This document shows, piece after piece, positions 30,101 to 37,899 of a stretch of 64,000 bases of DNA. Numbering within the stretch: position 1 is the stretch's first letter; every line of letters begins with the position of its first letter. The DNA is from Legionella sp. (lineage in GTDB: Bacteria > Pseudomonadota > Gammaproteobacteria > Legionellales > Legionellaceae), in NCBI GenBank assembly GCA_002786205.1, contig PEQM01000011.1, forward strand, positions 157,614 through 221,613, given 5' to 3'. The notes beneath the pieces were generated by a model, which was given only the letters and a program-made list of their open reading frames with translations, was not told the DNA's origin and ran no database searches. The position numbers were made by a program, and so were the translations under genes.

Positions 30101-30604
30101 GCAACCATTTTGAATAGTCATGCTCGGGCCGGTCAAATTCAGGCAATAAGACACCCGAGTTGCCAGACAATCTGGAGAATTACCTAGCAAGGCAGCCTGG
30201 TATTGTTGCTGTTCTATGCCTTGTTTGAGTAAGACCTCCGTTAAATAGGCATTATGGCTTGCACAAGCAAAGACCCCTACGGATTGATGAGTAGGGCTTG
30301 CATTACCACTGGTATCCAATGCTTGGGCACAAGCTTGTAAAAATAAGCGATGCTGCGGATCCATAAACTCGGCATCACGAGCGGTATAACCAAAAAAGGC
30401 TGGATCAAATTGATCAATACCCGCTATAAAGCCACCAGCATTAACCGTGTGTTCTGTTGCTGAGATCTTGCATTCCTCTGGCGTTAATGCGCGTAAACCT
30501 TCTTTACCATGAAGCAACATATCCCAGAATTGTTCAATATTTTCGGCGCCAGGAACAGCACAGACCATGCCAATGACAGCTAGATCTCGACTCATTGCAT
30601 GCAC
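27101..30604 (-). CDS. AT-less polyketide synthase, KS-KR-T
   Basis: The 1167-residue PKS has a KS at about 1-425 (Cys in NGCSSS near 167, EAHGTGT, NIGHLD). An AT-less linker is followed by a KR (TGGFGDVA near 789; catalytic Tyr in AAYASVHN near 951; Ser in SSISSV) and a carrier domain (GGDSLL near 1096). The KR dinucleotide motif lacks two of the usual glycines (GGFGDVA instead of GGLGGLG), and the Asn four residues after Tyr is His, so activity is uncertain. Its start lies 13 bp inside the C-protein gene, and the next PKS begins 17 bp after its stop. Confidence 0.92.
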   Translation of the reverse strand: MHAMSRDLAVIGMVCAVPGAENIEQFWDMLLHGKEGLRALTPEECKISATEHTVNAGGFIAGIDQFDPAFFGYTARDAEFMDPQHRLFLQACAQALDTSGNASPTHQSVGVFACASHNAYLTEVLLKQGIEQQQYQAALLGNSPDCLATRVSYCLNLTGPSMTIQNGCSSSLVAVHQARLALLTRQCDLALVGGISLIIPQNQGYTPVEGGFASPDGHCRPFSDDAAGTVFSSGYGVLLLKRLPEALKDGDTIYSVIKGSAVNNDGAEKASFTAPCVQGQVQVIAKALRIAEADPESIQYVEAHGTGTPIGDPVELAALTEVFQNRVSTCTLGSVKANIGHLDVAAGIIGLIKTSLMLYFKTLTPQIHFKQWNPRIVGNPTLFKINTTPQPWEKNGATPRRSGVSAFGFGGTNAHIILEESPTIPSTIAEHALSSLIILSASSADRLLAWIRCLAAFLQKNPSISLTRLAYTLQTGRKQEAFRYSTQASSIDDLITKLTNISITEFRECKEQISFDFTSELDRTALNSAWLAGAIIDWSKAYVDTVQKVILPPTPLQLSSYWLQKQNVASTVQTQEKKYPDYSQWLYQITWQETQCAHAALSKQPVVLVGDANHPSLQLVAQHCQNEQIPYLVLSALTQHDMQQWNGCRVLHWIDTPRTPRSWEDTPNSIEQMINWVTNPHFIRSVQQYVFIVNGMSDLFCHNNHPHLNAFLAFSRGIRQEMPHMATKIIDLDPQEQPHLQCKQIINSVMDTELSDHAIWRDHRCWQMQYKNPKKNEVQAPTYFKKGGTYLITGGFGDVASVHIDFLAQDYQATLVLLGRTAVPSEEHWEACIQDSTTPESIKKRLHQLISWRAKGYSIIPVTADITSRQEVQQVCETIGTIDGIVHIAGAGSDMHYKVLSELTAAHCKQLFQPKLRGLEVIAQVMNEFSIPDCLIISSISSVLAGIGLAAYASVHNLLDAYVKKYHPDWRIMNWDAWNFHLKEADKVQNSALGASLDKLAITPEEGLTLLRQAFSQNDWQQLLVSTVDLSTRIKQWLYSDGKKAKAPIKNQLHPRPTLRSEYVKASTVVQQQLIDIWESLIGVTPIGIQDNFFEAGGDSLLAFELIRNIQSTFQHACTIMDLFAAGTIEQLAKKISPNPVKQNNRLSKVRERAEKQRAALAAYSKE

Positions 30605-32076
30605 TCCTTGACTGTATTAATACTTAATTGTTTTAAGGTCACAGCAGGAGATGCAGGCAGTTGATTTAGAATAGCAAGCAGATATTGAAGCATTTGTTGC
30701 ACTGTTTGTTCTTGATATAAATCTGTGCTGAATTCCAGCATTAAATCTAGCTGGTTCAACATCGCATAGGCGTTCAGTGACAGATCAAATTTACTGGTTG
30801 GCAAAATACAATAGAGTGTTTTGCATACCCCATCGGCAATAGAAAAAGACTGCTTATCGTTTTCAAATTGGATGAAATTATACAGAATATTAAAAATCTC
30901 AGTCCCTTCAATTTGTTTGTGTGCATGTAATTGTTTAACCAGCTCATCAAAAGGCTGATTGGAATGAGCCAAATCTTCAAAAAGGTGTTGTTTCCCTTCT
31001 CGTATTTGTTGCTCTATTGTGGCGTCATAATTTATGGTGATGGTATGCAAGCAGGTGTTAACGAACATACCGATCGTTTGCTGCCAGCGCTTATGAGTTC
31101 TTCCTGCAACAGGAATACCTAAGGTAATTTCTTCTTGATCACTATAACGAGCCAACATGAATTGAAATGCAAAAAGTACCAGCTGATTCAGAGAGACACC
31201 TAAATATTGTGCATACTCGTTCAGTAAAGATACACGTTCGCCACTTATTTGTGCATAACAAGTATTTCCTTGACCTGTACGTGTTACGCTTCTGGGAAAA
31301 TCGGTAACTATGTCAACCACGAGAGCTTTGTTTGTTAAACGATGCATCCAATAATCAAGCGCTTCATTTGAATGGTGCTGTGTTTTTTCCCAAGCGACAA
31401 ATTCAGCATATTGGTTCGAAGCGATGACTGCCAACTCAGCTTTTTGTTGTTGTAACATGGAATATTGATGCTGCAACTCCGCCAAAAACAAAGGAATAGA
31501 CCAACCATCAATAATTAAATGATGAAAACAGAATAATAAATAGTTTTTTTGGGGGGTGTTTAAGAGAGCAACGCGAAACAACGGCGCTGATTCAAGGGTA
31601 AATGGTGCTAAAAAAAACTCGCTTAATACCGGATTTTGCGCTACCTCTACCACTTCAGCTAAGTCTATATCCAAGGTTAGGTGATGTATTGTGAGTGAAA
31701 GAGCATCCGCATAACGCTGAACTATGGCATCTTCTTCAAAAATAAAATTCGCAGCCAAGACTGAGTGTTTTTGTACCAAATGAGTTAGAGTATGTTCTAG
31801 CAGGTTTGAATCCAGCGCTTGTGGCACAGTCATTATCAGGGGCACGTGATATAAATACTGACAATGATTTAATTGATGTAATATCCACAATCGTTGTTGT
31901 GCGTGGGATAGTGAGCCAGAATTTTCATCCATCCTGGTTTTGTTCTTTAATTGTCCTTGTAACTTCTCATAAAGCGCTTTTTTTTCATTATCGGTTAATC
32001 GATGAAGTTGTTTTTTTACAGCATCCAACATGTTATTACTCTTTACATTAGGTAGCTTAAGGTATTCGGTGTTCAT
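30592..32076 (-). CDS. Stand-alone condensation domain protein
   Basis: The 494-residue protein consists of one NRPS condensation domain with no A or T domain. After about 50 residues that look like a helical docking segment (LTDNEKKALYEKL), the C domain begins with LSHAQQRLWILHQ and carries the intact catalytic motif HHLIIDG near residue 185. Such proteins form amide or ester bonds in trans between carriers or to a free acceptor. Here it precedes the PKS genes in one transcription unit. The A-T-first NRPS and the missing TE leave two steps it could serve: chain transfer to the A1-T1 carrier, or release. The start at 32076 is the longest; Met at 32031 is an alternative. Confidence 0.88.
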   Translation of the reverse strand: MNTEYLKLPNVKSNNMLDAVKKQLHRLTDNEKKALYEKLQGQLKNKTRMDENSGSLSHAQQRLWILHQLNHCQYLYHVPLIMTVPQALDSNLLEHTLTHLVQKHSVLAANFIFEEDAIVQRYADALSLTIHHLTLDIDLAEVVEVAQNPVLSEFFLAPFTLESAPLFRVALLNTPQKNYLLFCFHHLIIDGWSIPLFLAELQHQYSMLQQQKAELAVIASNQYAEFVAWEKTQHHSNEALDYWMHRLTNKALVVDIVTDFPRSVTRTGQGNTCYAQISGERVSLLNEYAQYLGVSLNQLVLFAFQFMLARYSDQEEITLGIPVAGRTHKRWQQTIGMFVNTCLHTITINYDATIEQQIREGKQHLFEDLAHSNQPFDELVKQLHAHKQIEGTEIFNILYNFIQFENDKQSFSIADGVCKTLYCILPTSKFDLSLNAYAMLNQLDLMLEFSTDLYQEQTVQQMLQYLLAILNQLPASPAVTLKQLSINTVKECMQ

Positions 32077-32097
32077 GAGTTTATTGATGACGCTGCG

Positions 32098-32184
32098 TTA
32101 CACCAGAGCAACTTTAAATTGGCTTCGTGAAATGAACAAATCAATAATACCCTGAATGGCGTACCGCACAAACCAGGAGCTCAT
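32098..32184 (-). CDS. Possible 28-codon small ORF between operon genes
   Basis: This ATG-to-TAA frame of 28 codons (MSSWFVRYAIQGIIDLF, then ISRSQFKVALV) sits between the dioxygenase stop (26 bp upstream) and the C-protein start (21 bp downstream), in the same orientation. An AAGGA lies 13 nt before its ATG, longer than ideal. The peptide is hydrophobic and basic. It may be a leader or small membrane peptide, or a chance frame in a 134-bp gap. Confidence 0.2.
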   Translation of the reverse strand: MSSWFVRYAIQGIIDLFISRSQFKVALV

Positions 32185-32210
32185 GAATAGGGCGAATTCC
32201 TTAATTTATG

Positions 32211-33062
32211 TTAATATGGCGTAGTCCCCTGGATCATTACACGACGCATAATCCGGATTTCTTTCAATTTTTTTTCCGTGTTGGAATGCAAGGTAGCCGC
32301 GTTATCCCAAACGATCAAATCGCCTTGTTGTGGATAATGATCATATCGATACCGTTCCGAAGTCGTATGCTCATAGAGATAATCTAACAGCTTTTTGCTC
32401 TCTTCTTCGGGCATATCAAGAATCCGATCAGTATGTGCCCAATTAACAAAGATGGATTTTTGCTGGGTGTAGGGATGGGTACGGATTACGGGATGGATTA
32501 CATCGGGTTCTATTTCACTGCTCGGAATATGTAATGCATAGCCACGAGCCTGACAACGATTCATTAATTGCTGCCCTGATCCAAATACTGCTTTTTTATC
32601 GTCTAATAGAGTTTTTATTGACTCTGGTAAATCCTCATAAGCCTGGACGGTATTGCTAAACAAAGTTTCGCCACCTTCTTGAGGTACGCGTTCAGCATAA
32701 AGCATGCTGATACGCGCTGGCTTGGGCAGATAACAGGTGTCGGAGTGCCAAAGCTCAAAAGTTGGCCCGCAATGATCCAGAATTTGAGTATAAGTTGGAT
32801 CGGTGTTGGCCACATAGGTCAGTTCACGATAGCCCCAAGGAACCTCTTTAGCTGGATGAAGTTCAATCGCACCAAATTGTGAACAAGCCTTTATTTGCTG
32901 CTCTAAACTAAATGACTGATCTCGGAACACTAAAACTTTATGCTGATGTATCAAATCATACAATTGTTCAATGTCTTTCTGAGCAAGGTTTTGATTGGCT
33001 AAATCAATCCCTCTAATTTCTGCCCCTAAGACCGATGAAAGCGCTTTGATCTCATAATTCAT
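32211..33062 (-). CDS. TauD/TfdA-family Fe(II)/2-oxoglutarate dioxygenase
   Basis: The 283-residue protein has the TauD fold, with the iron-binding HxD in WHSDTCYL near residues 105-107, the distal His in ATLHSNTE near 259, and a C-terminal Arg-rich strand (RIMRRV) that would hold 2-oxoglutarate. Enzymes of this family hydroxylate or desaturate small molecules, including free or carrier-bound amino acids in NRPS pathways. An AAGGA lies 6 nt before the ATG. It heads the run of biosynthetic genes, 79-80 bp after the ABC-F gene stop. A sulfonate-scavenging TauD role is possible, but there are no taurine transport genes next to it. Confidence 0.85.
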   Translation of the reverse strand: MNYEIKALSSVLGAEIRGIDLANQNLAQKDIEQLYDLIHQHKVLVFRDQSFSLEQQIKACSQFGAIELHPAKEVPWGYRELTYVANTDPTYTQILDHCGPTFELWHSDTCYLPKPARISMLYAERVPQEGGETLFSNTVQAYEDLPESIKTLLDDKKAVFGSGQQLMNRCQARGYALHIPSSEIEPDVIHPVIRTHPYTQQKSIFVNWAHTDRILDMPEEESKKLLDYLYEHTTSERYRYDHYPQQGDLIVWDNAATLHSNTEKKLKEIRIMRRVMIQGTTPY

Positions 33063-33141
33063 AACAGTTCCTTAAACGTAAACCTGAACATTGTAATTAC
33101 CAATACCCTTGGCACGATTAGATCGTATCTCTGTAGAGAAG

Positions 33142-34887
33142 TTATTTTTTATATCTCGCCTTTTCCGTCGATTGCGCATTTGTTTTATTGTCGTTAGATT
33201 TTTTTACTTTATTGCTGGGAAATAACAACATAGAGCCGGCTGCAGCAACGCCTCCTTTGGAGTCTGATTTTTTATTCGCAGCGGTAGCTTTTGTTTTTTC
33301 ACCTGCTTTCTGCGGTTGATCCATGCGGCTCAAAATAGCCTCTTTATAAGCATGCAGCCCTTTCGTATAAGTCTTAACTGCACCATTTTTAACTAACCAG
33401 TACGAGTTGGTTGTTTTTTCTAATAAATCCCAGTCATGCGATACTAGAATGATGGCGCCATTAAAAGATTTGATCGCCGAGATTAATGAAGCTCTGGTTT
33501 CAAAATCCAAATGGTTGCTAGGTTCATCCATGATAATCAAATGTGGATTTTTAGCTGCTATCATGGCAAAAGCCAGGCGCGTTTTTTCTCCTCCAGACAA
33601 AGAACCTACCAATGAGGAACATTGTGCGCGCTTAAAGCCAAAATGCAGGAGGTGATCCAGAATTTGCTCATCGGCTTTCTCTTCCATCATGGTTTTTTGT
33701 TGCTGAAAAACGGTCAAGTTATTTTGCATAATGTCAGATTGTTCTTGGCTAAAATAACCTATACTCAATCTGGGGTTGGCGTTTAATCCACCTGTGACTG
33801 ACACCATTTGTTGCATCAGCATGCGTACCAGAGTTGATTTACCTTCGCCATTTTTACCTAATACCCCGATGCGAGACTTGGTTTGAACCGACAGAGTGAC
33901 GTTAGACAATATGGGCTGTGAGCCATATAAAGCAGAACAGGATTCCGCATTTATAATGGGATCTTGCAGTGTACTGCATTCTGGAAATTGAATTGGAATG
34001 GGCGGTGCTTCGTATTCAATTTCAGGGCGTGCTTCATTAAGATTAGCAATCCAACCTTCGCGAGTGTGGCAAATTCCTGCCCATTTAGGATCACTTTTAT
34101 GGGCATCGATAAAGCGCTGCTGTTCTGCTATTTTTTTATCCATATTGATATTGGTACTTCTGGCTTGCTCTTTGATAAGATGATACTGTTCATCAAAGGT
34201 GTCAAAATTACCGTTGTAGCAGGTAAGTTTTCCATTTTGTAAATGGTAGGTTTTATTTACCACTTCGTTGATCAAAGTCCTGTCATGACTAATCAGAACG
34301 AAGGGGCGAGAATAATGTTTGAGGTATTCGGTAAGCCACGTCACCGATGGAAGATCAAGGTGGTTTGTTGGTTCATCAAGAAGTAGTAGATCAGGCTTTT
34401 GTAACAAGGCAGAAGCCAGAGCAATACGCATCCGAATGCCGCCCGATAGTTCCCGCATAGGTTGTTCATGTCGTGTCGCGGGTATGCCTAAGCCGATTAA
34501 AACCAAAGTGGCTTCTACACCGTAACGTTCGTCCTCTAGCTGGGTAATTTCATCATATAATGCTTCAACCTGACTCCCATCAGCCGTATCAAGTTGGTCA
34601 TACAAATCCGTAAGCTGTTTGTCTTGATCTTTTAGGTAGTCTAATACGGTTTTATCATCATCAGGCAATTCTTGTTTAACTAGTAAAATTCTTGCATTAG
34701 AACTTACAATGCGTCTTCCGGCATCCACACTAAGCTCGCCAGATAAAATATTAAACAGAGTTGATTTACCACATCCATTTCTACCAATTATGGCGATTTT
34801 ATTCGTGTCGTTAACTGAAAAATTGACATCCCTGAGTAATTGATGTGAGCCTATACTATAATCTACGCTAGTTAATTGAATTATCAT
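33142..34887 (-). CDS. ABC-F family ATPase
   Basis: This 581-residue protein has two ABC ATPase domains and no membrane segments. Domain 1 has Walker A GRNGCGKS near 33, LSGGIRMR and DEPTNHLD; domain 2 has GKNGEGKS near 340, LSGGEKTR and DEPSNHLD. A basic low-complexity tail (KATAANKKSDSKGG, ending KARYKK) follows. ABC-F proteins act on the ribosome; some are general translation factors and some protect against antibiotics. Its place just ahead of the NRPS/PKS genes makes self-protection a reasonable guess, but it could be an unrelated housekeeping Uup/YheS-type protein. I prefer ATG 34887, which has GGA in range, over ATG 34899, which has no visible ribosome site. Confidence 0.9.
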   Translation of the reverse strand: MIIQLTSVDYSIGSHQLLRDVNFSVNDTNKIAIIGRNGCGKSTLFNILSGELSVDAGRRIVSSNARILLVKQELPDDDKTVLDYLKDQDKQLTDLYDQLDTADGSQVEALYDEITQLEDERYGVEATLVLIGLGIPATRHEQPMRELSGGIRMRIALASALLQKPDLLLLDEPTNHLDLPSVTWLTEYLKHYSRPFVLISHDRTLINEVVNKTYHLQNGKLTCYNGNFDTFDEQYHLIKEQARSTNINMDKKIAEQQRFIDAHKSDPKWAGICHTREGWIANLNEARPEIEYEAPPIPIQFPECSTLQDPIINAESCSALYGSQPILSNVTLSVQTKSRIGVLGKNGEGKSTLVRMLMQQMVSVTGGLNANPRLSIGYFSQEQSDIMQNNLTVFQQQKTMMEEKADEQILDHLLHFGFKRAQCSSLVGSLSGGEKTRLAFAMIAAKNPHLIIMDEPSNHLDFETRASLISAIKSFNGAIILVSHDWDLLEKTTNSYWLVKNGAVKTYTKGLHAYKEAILSRMDQPQKAGEKTKATAANKKSDSKGGVAAAGSMLLFPSNKVKKSNDNKTNAQSTEKARYKK

Positions 34888-35019
34888 TATTTTTTCCATA
34901 AATGCATGTAATTACTGCATGCTGTTGTGACGAGATTTTCATGCGATTGTACAAAATATATCTTAATGTGTAAATACTTGTCTTTGATCTTTTGTCTTTG
35001 ATCTTTTTGTTGGTTAATA

Positions 35020-36420
35020 CTAGAGCTGAATCATCATTAAATCATCAGAATGACGCTCATCGATGGAATCCATTTTACTTTTAAGTTCTGTGCAGATAAT
35101 TTCCACAGGCATCTCTTTATAAGCGGATAAAATGGCTTGTCCTAATTGAAATCGCTCTGTTTTTTGCTTTAATGACGCAGAACCATAGTTGAGCCATAGT
35201 TGACACAGCCAATCCCCTGAGATTTGATTGAGCGCGTAAAAATTAAATAATAATGTGCCTGGAATTGTTAATTGATTCAGTATTGCTAATTGCGCGCGAG
35301 ATAAGTTGTCTTTGAAAATTAGATTATTAAATTGAACAGATACAGAATAAGATTGGCAAATAAGAAGCAGCAAACATGCAGACATAGCCAAATTACTGGT
35401 TTTGTGCAAGGCATGAGGAAGTTGTAGTTCTAATTCAAAAGTTTTTCCCTTGCTGAGTTCATAAAGCTTATAAAGATTGCTTAACAGGGCCTTGCAGCTA
35501 GAACTCATCGCATTAAAGCCAAATTCAGCGGATAATACTGCGGCAGGAAAAGTGATGAATGCAGTGAATAGAGAAGCAAGAGTATTAGGTAACACGGAGC
35601 TTAGAGCCAGCTGAGTTGCTTTGACATAAGACAAATTAACGGTTTCCGCAAGAACGATACCGATAAATCCGGCAAATATCGCCAGCGTAGTACAGAGGCG
35701 AGAATCGGATGGCTTATTGCGTCCCCGTTGGATGATGTAATCCAGCAGGATGCTTTCCTGGCAATTCATTAAGTCACAATTGTACACGGGATTCATGGCG
35801 ACTTCTTTAAATCCTTGTTCTAATGTGTTTATAAACAAGTCAATCAACTCAAACTCGTGTATTTTATTCCGATCCTGTTTCAGCTGAGTCCAATAAAAAC
35901 GAGAACTAAAGGCTTGCATAAAGTTGGTAAATTCGAGGAAACCCAAAGTTTGAATAGGTACAGAACTTAGGGTTATAACACTATTAATCAAGGTTGACTC
36001 AAGCCCTTGAGTATTATTTTCATTAACTTGCTGGATAAAAAATACTGGTAATGAGGTCAATGCTCCCAAAACAAAAGAAATTACCGTGTTGGCACGGATG
36101 TGATCGGAATGTTTGATGTCGTCAGCTAATCGATTAATTGCATACAAATTAATTAATAACCCTGTCAAAAAGCAACTGAGTTCAACGGTTATTGAATTTA
36201 GATGATGCTCTTTGGCATATTGTTTACTTGGAGCTAATGTCAGAGCAGCAGCACAAGCGGCCAGAAGGGCTCGAGGTACATAGGAAACTAGAGAAGGCGT
36301 TTTTTTCTCTGGGTTAAGATGAGCGCGTGCCTGGCGAATTGGTGCAAAAAATGTGTCGGAGCTCGATGCAAAGCTACTAAATTGGTTATTAGACCAGTCA
36401 ATTTTTTGATATTGATTCAT
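35020..36420 (-). CDS. Multi-pass membrane protein of unknown function
   Basis: I do not recognise this 466-residue protein. It has a polar N-terminus of about 45 residues, then several hydrophobic segments (around 50-60, 80-100, 110-130, 240-260, 280-310, 350-370), separated by polar loops with few obvious motifs. The C-terminus is charged (SIDERHSDDLMMIQL). Its start lies 23 bp inside the CAP-domain gene, so the two are probably cotranscribed. Large membrane proteins of this sort without clear families are common in Legionella. A transporter or host-directed role is possible, but nothing in the sequence settles it. Confidence 0.7.
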   Translation of the reverse strand: MNQYQKIDWSNNQFSSFASSSDTFFAPIRQARAHLNPEKKTPSLVSYVPRALLAACAAALTLAPSKQYAKEHHLNSITVELSCFLTGLLINLYAINRLADDIKHSDHIRANTVISFVLGALTSLPVFFIQQVNENNTQGLESTLINSVITLSSVPIQTLGFLEFTNFMQAFSSRFYWTQLKQDRNKIHEFELIDLFINTLEQGFKEVAMNPVYNCDLMNCQESILLDYIIQRGRNKPSDSRLCTTLAIFAGFIGIVLAETVNLSYVKATQLALSSVLPNTLASLFTAFITFPAAVLSAEFGFNAMSSSCKALLSNLYKLYELSKGKTFELELQLPHALHKTSNLAMSACLLLLICQSYSVSVQFNNLIFKDNLSRAQLAILNQLTIPGTLLFNFYALNQISGDWLCQLWLNYGSASLKQKTERFQLGQAILSAYKEMPVEIICTELKSKMDSIDERHSDDLMMIQL

Positions 36421-36907
36421 AAAATTTGGTAAATCCGGTTCTTCTTGTTACTGAAGAGGGTGCATCTGTTTTGATAAAAAGTTGGGTGAAATACAATTTT
36501 CCATTATGGTCTCGAGCAATGCCTATTCCTGTAAGATTGTAATGACCAACAATGTTTCTTTTGTGTCCCGGGCTTAATAGCCAATTTTTTACCACATCAT
36601 GTGCATCTTTATAATTAAAGGCTACATTTTCTGCTGCAGCGCCGGAATTTTTTATTTGTTTTCTGATTGCTTTTACGCGATCTGGAAAATGAGTATGACC
36701 AAATGGTTCTTTGTGATTGGCCATTTCAATAGAATGTATTTTTGCTTGGGCTGAAATAGTAGCATCTAATTGCAGCGGGGCTAAATGATGTTGTCTTCTA
36801 TATGTATTCACATCATCCAATATGCCTTGGACTATAGCTGAATCAGAAGCTGCGGCAACGGTATGAGCGAAAAGAAATGAAAAGATAAATGGAATTAATG
36901 AATACAT
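36398..36907 (-). CDS. Secreted CAP-domain (SCP/PR-1-like) protein
   Basis: The 169-residue protein has a signal peptide (about 1-19, ending AAA/ASD) and one CAP domain. Markers are the early motif VNTYRRQHHLAPLQLD, His in HTHFPDR, AAENVAF, and WLLSPGHKRNI with the second metal-type His. Bacterial CAP proteins are small secreted or envelope proteins with unclear enzymatic roles. It lies 18 bp downstream of an outer-membrane protein gene and overlaps the membrane-protein gene that follows, so the three may form one transcription unit on the minus strand. Confidence 0.85.
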   Translation of the reverse strand: MYSLIPFIFSFLFAHTVAAASDSAIVQGILDDVNTYRRQHHLAPLQLDATISAQAKIHSIEMANHKEPFGHTHFPDRVKAIRKQIKNSGAAAENVAFNYKDAHDVVKNWLLSPGHKRNIVGHYNLTGIGIARDHNGKLYFTQLFIKTDAPSSVTRRTGFTKFYESISKN

Positions 36908-36925
36908 CTTACACCTTGGAGCGAG

Positions 36926-37561
36926 TTAAATATTAATCGAAAACCCAAGCAATACAGCGTGTAAACTAGGAATATTAGTTAAATTGCCTGTTTTGCTATA
37001 AGGGTGAAATGAAAGATAAGGCTCATTGCTAAAAACACCTTGGTACAACAGATTTAAACTGGTTAAGGTCGTTATAGGATAGCCAAGGCCTGCTTGAAAT
37101 TCTGCTGTTAGCTGAGCAGTGTCTTTTATAGCCTGATTTGTAATTTGCCAGCTTCTATAAGCAATACCGCCTTTTAATTGGGCAAAAAAAGAGCTTCCAG
37201 CAATGGGGTCGCTTTTGGCAGTAACCAATAAATCCAGCATAGGGCCTAAATTTGTTTTGATAGGAAACCATTCAATAAGAGCCAATGCATGAGAAGTACG
37301 CTCCAGATAAATTTTATTTCCATTTTGAATACCTAATTCCAGGCCCCAAGCCAAGTCACCAGTAAGCATCATGTCATTGCCTAAGGCTAACCGGCCTAAG
37401 GTGGTGTTATTGCTGTAATTGTGAATGGATTGGTATTTGCCATTGCCTAGGCTGGCTGTCACAGACCATGGTTGATCTTGAGATATGGGTTCAGGGTAAT
37501 AACCATCAGCAAATAGTGATTTTGATATTAAAATTGCTATTAGAGTGAATGGTAATTTCAT
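36926..37561 (-). CDS. Outer-membrane beta-barrel-like protein
   Basis: The 211-residue protein has a clear signal peptide (MKLPFTLIAILISKSLFADG, cleavage near residue 18-19). The rest is rich in alternating hydrophobic and polar strands and glycine turns, and it ends in VLLGFSINI. This fits a small eight-stranded barrel. I cannot name a family. It is first in a probable three-gene unit with the CAP protein and the membrane protein. Confidence 0.65.
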   Translation of the reverse strand: MKLPFTLIAILISKSLFADGYYPEPISQDQPWSVTASLGNGKYQSIHNYSNNTTLGRLALGNDMMLTGDLAWGLELGIQNGNKIYLERTSHALALIEWFPIKTNLGPMLDLLVTAKSDPIAGSSFFAQLKGGIAYRSWQITNQAIKDTAQLTAEFQAGLGYPITTLTSLNLLYQGVFSNEPYLSFHPYSKTGNLTNIPSLHAVLLGFSINI

Positions 37562-37616
37562 TTTTTATATATCCCTAAACGAAACGTAAGCTAATTTTGA
37601 ACCTTTGGGATTTTTC

Positions 37617-37704
37617 TGGCGGAGAGAGAGGGATTCGAACCCTCGATACGTTGCCGTATACACACTTTCCAGGCGTGCGCCTTCGACCGCTCGGCCATCT
37701 CTCC
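37617..37704 (-). tRNA. tRNA-Ser (anticodon GGA)
   Basis: The 88-nt class II tRNA on the minus strand runs from GGAGAGATGGCCGAGC to a genomic CCA. The acceptor stem GGAGAGA pairs with TCTCTCC, discriminator G. The anticodon loop is CTGGAAA (GGA, reading UCC/UCU). The T arm reads GGGTTCGAATCCC, and the long variable arm is typical of tRNA-Ser. Protein frames that cross it are not genes. Confidence 0.95.
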
Positions 37705-37716
37705 ATACGCCAAAAG

Positions 37717-37745
37717 CTTATACTTTTTGTCAAATAAAAGCAATA
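37717..37745 (-). promoter_or_regulatory. Probable promoter of tRNA-Ser
   Basis: On the minus strand, TATAAG (37717-37722) lies 12 nt before the tRNA 5' end, with TTATTG-like sequence about 18 bp further upstream. A TTGACA also lies in between, too close to serve this -10 box. The position fits a short tRNA leader. Confidence 0.4.
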
Positions 37746-37761
37746 AAAAATTCTTTATTAT

Positions 37762-37825
37762 GGGGCAAACGCATTTGGTTGGGTGTTTTACAGCCAAATT
37801 GTTGGTTTAGATGCGTTTGCTCTGA
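37762..37825. repeat. Inverted copies of a GCAAACGCAT motif, also found at 55270-55289
   Basis: GGGGCAAACGCAT (37762-37774) is matched in reverse by ATGCGTTTGCTCT (37811-37823), and TTTAGATGCGTTTGCTCTGA (37806-37825) recurs with one change at 55270-55289. The stretch lies between the tRNA promoter and the next gene and looks like a dispersed palindromic repeat of this genome. Confidence 0.5.
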
Positions 37826-37899
37826 CCGGAGCGCAAGAAAAATAAAATATTTCTATTGCTTCATCTATACTTATAAAAAAAGTCATTTTAGGGGATGTC

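Noticed and set aside
4045..30604. The locus as a siderophore pathway
   Set aside because: There is no isochorismate/DHB, salicylate or hydroxamate gene, no Cys/Ser cyclisation domain and no TonB-dependent receptor in the block.
37591..37797. Open frames across the tRNA-Ser gene
   Set aside because: They are translations of the tRNA and its promoter.
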